Program-made: the position numbers and the translations under genes
The notes under the pieces: model-generated
What the model saw: the letters and a program-made list of their open reading frames with translations, nothing else
Database searches by the model: none
What the model was told of the DNA's origin: nothing
In this document: piece after piece, positions 22,826 to 29,258 of the stretch
Numbering within the stretch: position 1 is the first letter of the stretch
Layout of the letters: the number at the start of each line of letters is the position of its first letter
Assembly: GCA_029548715.1 (NCBI GenBank)
Contig: JAKPMW010000459.1
Coordinates: forward strand, 1 to 29,258
Direction of reading: 5' to 3'
Source: Spirochaetota bacterium
GTDB lineage: Bacteria; Spirochaetota; JAGLSM01; JAKPMW01
DNA length: 29,258 nt

Positions 22826-22856
22826 AAAAAACCGCCCCGAAAGGGCGGTTTTTTTT
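22826..22856. terminator. Bidirectional terminator between cheY and cheA
   Basis: An A-run (22826-22831), the stem CCGCCC (22832-22837), a CGAAA loop, the stem GGGCGG (22843-22848) and a run of eight T. Being symmetric, it works for cheY on the plus strand and cheA on the minus strand, which converge here. Confidence 0.95.
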
Positions 22857-22894
22857 GCAGGCAGACACCTGCCCGTTTGTGCCGGCCCCCGGCC

Positions 22895-25861
22895 TCAGAC
22901 ACCCGAGCCAAGCCGTTCCCTGTTGGCCAGCTTGACCAGCCCGGCGATGTCAAGAATCAGGGCGACATGACCATCCGTCATGATGGTTGAACCGGAAATT
23001 CCGGGGATCCCCTGCAAGAGCCGCCCCAGTGTCTTGATAACGATCTGGTGCTGTCCAAAGAGTTCGTCAACCACAAGACCGGTATAGAGCCCATCGTTTT
23101 CGACCACAACAAGCAGCCCATCCTCGGCACTCTCCTGGGAGTTTTCAACACCGAAGAGCCGGTTCAGATAAAAGACCGGAATCATCACCCCGTCAAGCGA
23201 GTACATCTCACCCCGGCCCTGGACCGAAGAAAAATCGTCCTTTTCGGGACGCAGCGAGCGCACAATGGAAAGCGTGGGAATAATGTATCGTTCCTCACCC
23301 ACTCCGACCATCATCCCGTCAATGATGGCCAGTGTCAGCGGAAGCCTGATGGAAAAAACGCTCCCCGCGCCGGGCGTACTCTGGATCTCGATCCGTCCCC
23401 GCAGGGATTCGATATTCCTGCGCACAACATCCATTCCGATTCCGCGCCCGGAGACATCCGTCACCACGGTCGCCGTCGAAAAACCAGGCTTGAAGATCAG
23501 GGCATAGATCTCCTTTTCGCTGAGGGAACTGCCCTCGGCCACAAGACCGTTTTCGATGGCCTTGGCCAGTATCCGCTCCCGGGACAAGCCCTTGCCGTCA
23601 TCAAGCACTTCGATAAAAATGCTCCCGCCCTTGTGGAAGGCCCGCAGCTCGACTCTCCCGACCTCACCCTTGCCGGCCCTGACCCGTTCGGCCGCACTCT
23701 CGATACCATGATCCACAGCGTTCCGGATCATGTGCACCAGCGGATCCCCGATCTTGTCCACAACGGACTTGTCGAGCTCGGTATCCTCGCCACTCATGAT
23801 GAAATCAATCCGCTTTCCGGATTTTTTGGCCAGGTCGCGTACAAGGCGGGCCATCTTCTGGAATGTCGCCCTGACGGGGACCATGCGCAACGATGTGGAC
23901 ATCTCCTGCAACTGCCTTGTGATCTTGTCAAGCTGCGAGAGGTTGGACATCATGTGGGCATCGCTGTACTTGTCCCGCATCATCTGGCTGACCATGGATT
24001 CGGTAATGACCAGCTCTCCGATCGTATCGATCAGCCGGTCCAGGCGGTCCGCATCAACCTTGATGGACTCACGCACCTGGACGAACTGGCCATCACCACC
24101 ACTCCTGGCCTGCGGATCGCTCTCCTCCTGATCCCTCTCGACACGCCCCGCTTCATTGAGAACATTCGCCGGCATGGGCACCTCTTCCTGCCGGAGGGCA
24201 GGGGAAGTCTCCGGCACTTCCCGTTCGACCTGCGCCTGGGCCGGCATCCGCTCAGCGACCGATCCGCCGGCCTTGCCTCCCCGTGCCACCTGGTTGATCA
24301 TTTCAACAAGTGCATTCAGGCCCGGCTCGTAGGCCAGCGGGGTTCCATTGCTCATGGCCTCCCTGACGTTGGCGACAAGCTGTTTCATCATGTCCACGGA
24401 TTCGAAGAGGGCATCAATAGCCCTGCCCTTGAGCAGGAGATCCCCCTTGCGCGCACGGTCCAGCAGGTTTTCGACATCATGGGAAAGATGCCCGATCTGG
24501 TCAAGCGCGAGATACCCGGCCACCCCCTTGATCGTATGAAACGCCCTGAAGACGGCATTCAGCGACGTCTCGTCCTCGGGGGTGCTCTCCAGTGTCAGCA
24601 TATGTGTCTCGACACCCTCAAGGTGCTCGGAGGCTTCGTTGATAAAGTCATTCAGCAGCTCGGCATCACCGTCATTGAGGAGCACACCGCCCTCGGGCCT
24701 GACCGATTCGCTTTCTTCATGGTGCTCTGTCAGCACCGGCTCACTCTCGGGCTCGGCCTTGTGAACCTCAATCTCTCCGCGTGCCTCTTCCTCCGGATCA
24801 ACCCAGTCGGTCTCGAACAAAAGCTCAAGCAGCACGTCAGCCGGACCTGGTTCGATCCCCTTGCCGGAATACGCTGCAAACGCCCTTGAAAGCCAGTCCT
24901 TGACCGCAAGCAGGATATCAACAAGGTGCGCATGCGTCGATCCGTCCTCAAGGAGGGTTTCAGTCGCATGGCAGACTTTCTGAACCTCGTTCAACCCGAG
25001 CAGACCCGACTCACCCTTCATGGTGTGGATCAGGCGCTTGAGCTTGTTGATACTCCCCTCGTCACGCGTCCGGTCCAGGTCAAGGATGTACTCTTCCATC
25101 TCCTCAAGGACACCCGGCTGGCGGGACAAAAATTCGGTAAAAATCTCCATATCGGCGTTTTCGGGCAAAAATCCGGGCCGGGGCCTGCCCTGTTCTTCCA
25201 CATCAGCCGCCTCGCCGTCCACTGTAGCACCCACACCGGAGCCAGCGGCATCAACCGTTTCCGTGCGCTCTTCGGCATGACCTGCCTCCCGGGCGGGACT
25301 GTCTGCCGGAGCGGAAAAAACGATATCCTCGTCGTATGCGGGAACAAGCGTGTCAGCCGCGATTTCTCCGATAAAGTCGTCTTCAACAAGCGGCGCGTCC
25401 GGTTCATCAACCGGATCGACAATATCCACTCCGGACAGCTCACTGGCAAAAGCATCGTCCTCAAACACGGGGCCATCAGGGGCCCCTTCGGACTGGATGG
25501 CTTCGCCGGACTGTGGTCGGTCAGGGCCTGCTGTCGCACCAGCAGCCCCTTCCGCAACGGCAGGTGCCTGCGCGACAGCATCACGCCAGGCAGACTGCAT
25601 GCTCGAGACAATCTGCCCGGCCTGCTGCAGCACCTCTGCCGCATTGGCCGGAGCGTCAAACACGAGCCTTTCGATGATGCGGCCTGCCTTTTTGGCGTCT
25701 GCGGCCAGGGCTGAAAACCCGGCAGCCTCAGCAGCGGCAGACACTTCGCGCAGCATCCCGTGCAGGCCATTGAGAGCCTTGCCGTCACCCGGCTCAACGA
25801 GGACGATCGCCCCCGAGATTTCTTCTATCCTGTTTTGCAATTCTGCATGATCCATGGGCAT
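22895..25861 (-). CDS. cheA: Chemotaxis histidine kinase CheA with two HPt domains and a degenerate third
   Basis: A protein of about 988 residues, longer than E. coli CheA (654). It autophosphorylates on HPt histidines and passes phosphate to CheY and CheB. Residues about 3-95 look like an HPt helix bundle whose site reads LHGMLREV, without the HTxKG signature. An acidic linker follows (about 100-235). HPt-1 has His279 in LIHTMKGESG and HPt-2 has His442 in AFHTIKGVAGY. No P2 domain is evident between HPt-2 and the dimerisation region (about 600-665). The kinase core has the N box HMIRNAVDHGIE, DDGKG and SGRGIGM. The CheW-like domain closes the protein. Two starts are possible, at 25861 and 25855. 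It is separate from the downstream che operon, behind its own promoter region. Confidence 0.95.
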   Translation of the reverse strand: MPMDHAELQNRIEEISGAIVLVEPGDGKALNGLHGMLREVSAAAEAAGFSALAADAKKAGRIIERLVFDAPANAAEVLQQAGQIVSSMQSAWRDAVAQAPAVAEGAAGATAGPDRPQSGEAIQSEGAPDGPVFEDDAFASELSGVDIVDPVDEPDAPLVEDDFIGEIAADTLVPAYDEDIVFSAPADSPAREAGHAEERTETVDAAGSGVGATVDGEAADVEEQGRPRPGFLPENADMEIFTEFLSRQPGVLEEMEEYILDLDRTRDEGSINKLKRLIHTMKGESGLLGLNEVQKVCHATETLLEDGSTHAHLVDILLAVKDWLSRAFAAYSGKGIEPGPADVLLELLFETDWVDPEEEARGEIEVHKAEPESEPVLTEHHEESESVRPEGGVLLNDGDAELLNDFINEASEHLEGVETHMLTLESTPEDETSLNAVFRAFHTIKGVAGYLALDQIGHLSHDVENLLDRARKGDLLLKGRAIDALFESVDMMKQLVANVREAMSNGTPLAYEPGLNALVEMINQVARGGKAGGSVAERMPAQAQVEREVPETSPALRQEEVPMPANVLNEAGRVERDQEESDPQARSGGDGQFVQVRESIKVDADRLDRLIDTIGELVITESMVSQMMRDKYSDAHMMSNLSQLDKITRQLQEMSTSLRMVPVRATFQKMARLVRDLAKKSGKRIDFIMSGEDTELDKSVVDKIGDPLVHMIRNAVDHGIESAAERVRAGKGEVGRVELRAFHKGGSIFIEVLDDGKGLSRERILAKAIENGLVAEGSSLSEKEIYALIFKPGFSTATVVTDVSGRGIGMDVVRRNIESLRGRIEIQSTPGAGSVFSIRLPLTLAIIDGMMVGVGEERYIIPTLSIVRSLRPEKDDFSSVQGRGEMYSLDGVMIPVFYLNRLFGVENSQESAEDGLLVVVENDGLYTGLVVDELFGQHQIVIKTLGRLLQGIPGISGSTIMTDGHVALILDIAGLVKLANRERLGSGV

Positions 25862-25884
25862 CGATCCTCTGCTGGTTATCATCC

Positions 25885-25906
25885 ATCATACCGGAACCGG
25901 TTCCGG
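25885..25906 (-). promoter_or_regulatory. Candidate cheA promoter element with 16-bp palindrome
   Basis: A perfect 16-bp palindrome CCGGAACCGGTTCCGG (25891-25906) directly abuts TATGAT (25890-25885 on the minus strand), one base from the -10 consensus and about 24 bases before the cheA start. No good -35 box was found, so an activator or repressor bound to the palindrome is plausible. Confidence 0.45.
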
Positions 25907-25959
25907 GCAGGCGGTTCTCACCTCATTGTCGGCAGGCACGCGCATAAAACAAAGCGCTA

Positions 25960-26847
25960 TCAGCCTCGCCGGATCGGCCAGATCTTGATTTGCCTGTCGC
26001 TGCTTTCGGTGGCCAGCATCAACCCGTGCGGCTCAAATGCAAGACTGAAAACACACTGGGTATGCCCCGAGAGCGTCTTTTCGAGTGAAAAATCCTCGTC
26101 CACCCGTTCCCAGATCTTTACCCAGTGGTCCTTGCTGCCTGTCGCCAGATACACGCCCTCTGGATCGAATGCCAGGGAAAACACCCCCTCAGCATACCCC
26201 CGAAGGGTGGTCTTTTCCCTCCACAACCCGTTGACCTCGTGCCAGATCCTGACACAACTGTCGGACCCCCCGGAGGCCAGGATGGTTCCGTCGGGCGAGA
26301 TGGCAAGGGCATTCACCCAGGCTGAATGGGCCTTGATCGCCTGCCGCTCGACAAAGCGGTTTTCATCCAGCTCCCAGACACGAATGGCGTTGTCCGACCC
26401 GCAGGAAAAGAGCATCTGCCCACTGGGGTGGAAAACCACATCATTGACCCATGATGTATGCTCGGAGAGCACCTGGACAGGCATGTAGCCGTCGTGAGTC
26501 TTGCGCCACAAACGGAGGGTATTGTCGAGTCCACCTGACGCGAGGTACTCGTCATCCGGACTGAAGGCAAGACAGAATACCGTGTCCGAATGCCCCTCAA
26601 GAACCTGCAGCGGCCTGAGAACGCCATTGGCAAAGTCCCAGATCCGGATGCTTGTATCAAGACTGCCCGAGGCCAGGATATCGCCCCCGTGCGAAAAACA
26701 GAGCGAACGCACCTGATCGGCATGATCACCATAACTCCCGCACAACTGGACAGACCTGTCAATGATTTCGCGGATGCGAATGTGCTGCTCACTGGATCCG
26801 GACGCAAGATGCCTGCCGTCCCTGCTGAATGCGATGCTGTTTCCCAC
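25960..26847 (-). CDS. Seven-bladed WD40 repeat protein
   Basis: A protein of 295 residues made almost wholly of WD40 repeats. Seven units are visible, each with a GH-like turn, LAFSPDG-type strand and closing IRIW/VRVW/IKIW: GRHLASGS, GDILASGS, EYLASGG, QMLFSCGS, TILASGG, VYLATGS and LMLATESS. This makes one complete propeller with no signal peptide or other domain, so it is probably a cytoplasmic protein-binding scaffold. The GTG start at 26847 has AAAGGTGA upstream. It has its own promoter and lies next to cheA on the same strand, about 100 bases apart. A role in signalling is only suggested by position. Confidence 0.9.
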   Translation of the reverse strand: MGNSIAFSRDGRHLASGSSEQHIRIREIIDRSVQLCGSYGDHADQVRSLCFSHGGDILASGSLDTSIRIWDFANGVLRPLQVLEGHSDTVFCLAFSPDDEYLASGGLDNTLRLWRKTHDGYMPVQVLSEHTSWVNDVVFHPSGQMLFSCGSDNAIRVWELDENRFVERQAIKAHSAWVNALAISPDGTILASGGSDSCVRIWHEVNGLWREKTTLRGYAEGVFSLAFDPEGVYLATGSKDHWVKIWERVDEDFSLEKTLSGHTQCVFSLAFEPHGLMLATESSDRQIKIWPIRRG

Positions 26848-26926
26848 CGGTTCGTCACCTTTCCCGCCTCGTGTGTTGAATGCAGAAGCCCCGCTGCACC
26901 GGATACAATCCCATGCATCAGGGCTG

Positions 26927-26955
26927 AGTATACACTACCCGTTGCCGCCTGTCCA
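26927..26955 (-). promoter_or_regulatory. Promoter of the WD40 gene
   Basis: On the minus strand TGGACA (26955-26950), a 17-base spacer and TATACT (26932-26927). The predicted start near 26920 gives a leader of about 73 bases to the GTG at 26847. Confidence 0.65.
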
Positions 26956-26975
26956 TGTCTCGCAAGCGTGGACCA

Positions 26976-27305
26976 TCACACCTCAAACCCGGCCGGAAAA
27001 CCGGCCAGCCCCAGGCCACAGCCCCAGGCAAGACCGGCAGCGGCCACTGGCAGTGCCCCCTCGCCCGGCGCAGACAGCATGGCAGGCACTGCTCCGGCGA
27101 CGAGCACACCCAGCCAGAGCGGAAGGGGATCCTTCCTGAGGGTGCGCAGGATGCGGCCGGCAGCCTGTCCCGCCAGCAGCAGGGCCCCGCCATAGACCCA
27201 GGGTTCAACGCCGGCCTGCATAACATCGTCATGGCGGACCCAGAGCAGGCCCGCAACAACGAGGACAAGGATGATACCCCAGACTGACCGACCCTGCCGT
27301 CTCAT
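26976..27305 (-). CDS. Small membrane protein coupled to gpmI
   Basis: A protein of 109 residues that I do not recognise. After a basic start (MRRQGRS) it has about four hydrophobic segments (near 8-23, 35-48, 62-79 and 84-104) and is rich in Gly, Ala and Leu. The ATG at 27305 overlaps the gpmI stop (ATGA), so it is translated with gpmI. The frame continues upstream inside gpmI but that part has no coding character. The function is unknown. Confidence 0.68.
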   Translation of the reverse strand: MRRQGRSVWGIILVLVVAGLLWVRHDDVMQAGVEPWVYGGALLLAGQAAGRILRTLRKDPLPLWLGVLVAGAVPAMLSAPGEGALPVAAAGLAWGCGLGLAGFPAGFEV

Positions 27306-28882
27306 TTTTGGATCCGCTCGATCAGGGACTCGCCATCCATCCCGGCCGGCTTCTGGTATCCCATGATCTCCAGCATGGTCGGCGTGGTATCCGCCAGGCG
27401 CCCGCCTGAAGGCCGGAGACGGATCGCACCGTTTTGCAGTTCGGGCCGGTTGGAGATGAGGGTACACCAGACAAGATTGCTGGTGTGGGCCGTCATCGGC
27501 TCACCCGTGATGTAGTCCCGCATCTGCTCGGCGTTGCCATGGTCAGCGGTCAGCAACACAACCCCGTCCAGTTCGAGGATCTTGTTCACAACGGACCCGA
27601 CACACTCATCGACAGCCTCGCAGGCCTTGACCGCCGCCTCAAAAATTCCGGTATGCCCAACCATGTCCGGGTTGGCGAAATTCAGGATGATGACATCGTA
27701 GATATCCTTGTCGAGCAGCTCAAGGACCTTGTCGCGCACCTCGTAGGCCGACATCTCGGGCTTGAGATCGTAGGTCGCCACCTGGGGTGAGGGAATCACC
27801 ACGCGGTCCTCGTTTTCGAAAACAACATCCGACTGGCCGTTGAAGAAGAATGTCACGTGGGCATACTTTTCGGTCTCGGCAATCCGGAGTTGCCGCAAAC
27901 CCTGCTGTGCGATGAACTCCCCAAAGAGGTTGGCAAAATCCGTCGGGCCGAAAGCCACCGATACAGCGGCCCGGGTGCTGTTCCCCACACCCTCGTAGTA
28001 CTCGGTAAAGCAGACATACGCAAGATCCCTGACAGCCTTGACAGGGAATTCGGCAAACCCGTCCTGCACAAAGGCCTTGGTCAGTTCGCGTGTCCTGTCG
28101 AGCCTGTAGTTGAAAAAGACCACGCTGTCACCGTCGGAGACTGGAGCAAAGCCGGGCAGGGTGCGCGGCTTGATGAACTCGTCATTTTCGCCGGCGGCAT
28201 AGGCCGCCTCGATGGCTGCCTGGATCGTCTCAGCCGAGCCCTCCGCCGTTCCCGACACGAGCAGGTCATAGGCCAGCCTGACACGCTCCCAGCGGTTGTC
28301 ACGGTCCATGGCGTAATAGCGCCCGCAGACCGAGGCAAAGACGCCCATCCCGAGTTCCTTCATGGCCGCTTCGACGACCGCGACATACTTCCCGGCCGAC
28401 TGGGGCGGGGTATCCCGTCCGTCGGTAAAGACGTGAACCAGCACCTGCTCGCGGGCCAGCCCGAGCTGTCCCGCCAGCCTGAGGAGGGCAATCAGGTGTT
28501 CGCTGTGGGCATGCACACCCTGGTCCTGCACCAGTCCCCAGAGATGCAATTTATGTGCTGTTCCCTTGACCCGCTGCATGGCATCGATCAATACCGTGTT
28601 TTTGTAAAATGTGCCAAGATCGATCTCGCGGCTGATGCGCACCAGGGACTGGTAGACTACACGTCCGGCACCCATGTTGAGGTGCCCGACCTCGCTCGAT
28701 CCCTGGTTGGATGGAGGCAGACCGACATTTTCGCCGGATGCGACGATAAAGGCCGTCGGATATTGTTTCACGTACCCGTCATGATTGGGGGTCTTGGCAC
28801 TCCAGACTGCATTGTACCTGAAATCGGGATTATAGCCCCATCCATCACGCACGATAAGGGCCAGCGGCTTTTTCTTCGCCAT
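27302..28882 (-). CDS. gpmI: 2,3-bisphosphoglycerate-independent phosphoglycerate mutase
   Basis: A protein of 526 residues that interconverts 3- and 2-phosphoglycerate in glycolysis using two manganese ions. The alkaline-phosphatase-like domain has IVRDGWGYNPD with metal Asp13 and the phospho-serine loop GSSEVGHLNMGAGR, where Ser63 aligns with the catalytic serine and Ser62 replaces the usual Asn. The second domain carries HVFTDGRDTPP and the closing VVLLTADHGNAEQM. The length is normal for the family. It starts behind its own promoter and overlaps the small membrane protein. The unrelated co-factor-dependent enzyme GpmA is not in this window. Confidence 0.96.
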   Translation of the reverse strand: MAKKKPLALIVRDGWGYNPDFRYNAVWSAKTPNHDGYVKQYPTAFIVASGENVGLPPSNQGSSEVGHLNMGAGRVVYQSLVRISREIDLGTFYKNTVLIDAMQRVKGTAHKLHLWGLVQDQGVHAHSEHLIALLRLAGQLGLAREQVLVHVFTDGRDTPPQSAGKYVAVVEAAMKELGMGVFASVCGRYYAMDRDNRWERVRLAYDLLVSGTAEGSAETIQAAIEAAYAAGENDEFIKPRTLPGFAPVSDGDSVVFFNYRLDRTRELTKAFVQDGFAEFPVKAVRDLAYVCFTEYYEGVGNSTRAAVSVAFGPTDFANLFGEFIAQQGLRQLRIAETEKYAHVTFFFNGQSDVVFENEDRVVIPSPQVATYDLKPEMSAYEVRDKVLELLDKDIYDVIILNFANPDMVGHTGIFEAAVKACEAVDECVGSVVNKILELDGVVLLTADHGNAEQMRDYITGEPMTAHTSNLVWCTLISNRPELQNGAIRLRPSGGRLADTTPTMLEIMGYQKPAGMDGESLIERIQK

Positions 28883-28969
28883 TCAGTTTCTCCTTGGGAA
28901 TGGGGGAAGCGGATATCCTGCAGTCTGCAGACGGTTCACGTCAGCGCATCCTCTCCCCGTATGTGTAAA

Positions 28970-28999
28970 TTAGTAGTAACGCCGGTGGCGTTGTGTCAA
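28970..28999 (-). promoter_or_regulatory. Promoter of gpmI with inverted repeat in the spacer
   Basis: On the minus strand TTGACA (28999-28994), an 18-base spacer and TACTAA (28975-28970). An inverted repeat AACGCC-GGT-GGCGTT (28978-28992) fills the spacer and could bind a regulator. Confidence 0.5.
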
Positions 29000-29022
29000 G
29001 ACCGCCCTCCCAGGAAACCCTC

Positions 29023-29258
29023 ATGGCCGAACTCTTTTCCGCAGTCCTTCCCGTCTTTCTCCTCGTTCTCCTCGGCTCGGTCTGCCGGCTCGCCTCGGCC
29101 CGCTGCGCGACCTGGGAACACGGACTCAACCAGTTCGGACTGTACGTGGCCTTCCCGGCCCTGATCATCCACAGCCTTCTGAAGGTCCGGGGCAGCTTCA
29201 GCCTTGATGGAGAGCTGTACCTGCTCAACACGGGCCTTCTCGTCCTGCTGATCGTCAT
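29023..29258 (+). CDS. AEC family transporter (partial, runs off window)
   Basis: The first 78 residues of a membrane protein. MAELFSAVLPVFLLVLLGSVC is a first membrane helix, followed by LNQFGLYVAFPALIIHSLL, which matches the auxin-efflux-carrier family pattern of a conserved FP-x-LI turn after helix 1. A third segment, LLNTGLLVLLIV, begins before the window ends. Members export or import organic acids and similar anions; the substrate is unknown. An AGGA ribosome site lies seven bases before the ATG at 29023. It is divergent from gpmI. Confidence 0.8.
   Translation, partial: MAELFSAVLPVFLLVLLGSVCRLASARCATWEHGLNQFGLYVAFPALIIHSLLKVRGSFSLDGELYLLNTGLLVLLIV

Noticed and set aside
23048..24889. 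Long plus-strand open frame (613 codons) opposite cheA
   Set aside because: It is the antisense of a well-supported cheA; high GC content makes long antisense frames common, and the product shows no family features.
26848..26938. In-frame N-terminal extension of the WD40 protein
   Set aside because: The upstream frame contains no usual start codon before a stop, and a promoter start near 26920 with a good ribosome site supports the GTG at 26847.
27857..29164. Plus-strand open frame (435 codons) opposite gpmI and into the AEC gene
   Set aside because: It runs antisense to gpmI and overlaps the transporter start in another frame, with no family features.

Overview
This is a GC-rich chromosomal window that most likely comes from a spirochaete (Spirochaetota). 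The evidence is indirect. One M23 peptidase has the cytoplasmic and membrane-anchor layout I recall from treponemes and sits directly before a bactofilin. The CheY at 22387-22821 has the N-terminal extension I associate with treponemal CheY, and CheX is present. No rRNA, tRNA, CRISPR array, phage or complete insertion sequence was seen, so the phylum call is an inference. Coding density is high and no gene-free stretch reaches 300 bases. The longest gap is about 244 bases (22143-22386) and holds a promoter and a leader hairpin.

Layout: (1) 1-1590 is an accessory-looking patch with a lipoprotein of unknown function, a BrnT/CopG-type toxin-antitoxin pair and three copies of a short hairpin-forming repeat. 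(2) 1589-5327 is metabolic: a flavodiiron protein, PurU, and a divergent poly(A) polymerase/tRNA nucleotidyltransferase. (3) 5434-8996 (minus) carries TatD, an unrecognised exported protein, a CBM48-like lipoprotein and an Rpn/PD-(D/E)XK nuclease. (4) 9103-15109 (plus) is an envelope and cell-cycle run: M23 peptidase, bactofilin, Tmk, YaaR, RicT/YaaT and a lytic transglycosylase. From bactofilin on, the genes overlap by a few bases and probably form one translationally coupled operon. A DUF4349 lipoprotein with its own promoter follows. (5) 16168-17195 (minus) is a two-gene UPF0016/GDT1 transporter module in which one half is fused to a ferritin-like diiron domain. (6) 17302-25861 is a chemotaxis island: a minus-strand cheD2-cheW-cheR-cheD-cheY-cheX-cheB operon, a separate minus-strand cheA, and two plus-strand CheY genes placed convergently. 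(7) 25960-29258 holds a seven-bladed WD40 protein, a small membrane protein coupled to gpmI, GpmI itself, and the start of an AEC-family transporter running off the window.

How the genes work together: the chemotaxis genes supply a nearly full signalling set (kinase, coupling protein, methyltransferase, methylesterase, two CheD-type proteins, CheX phosphatase and three receiver proteins). No receptor or flagellar gene is in the window. The M23, bactofilin and transglycosylase genes fit cell-wall shaping. The most unusual items are the GDT1-ferritin-like fusion, the diverged second CheD lacking the usual catalytic threonine, the CheA with a degenerate third HPt-like module and no evident P2 domain, and the toxin-antitoxin patch whose toxin mRNA appears to be leaderless.
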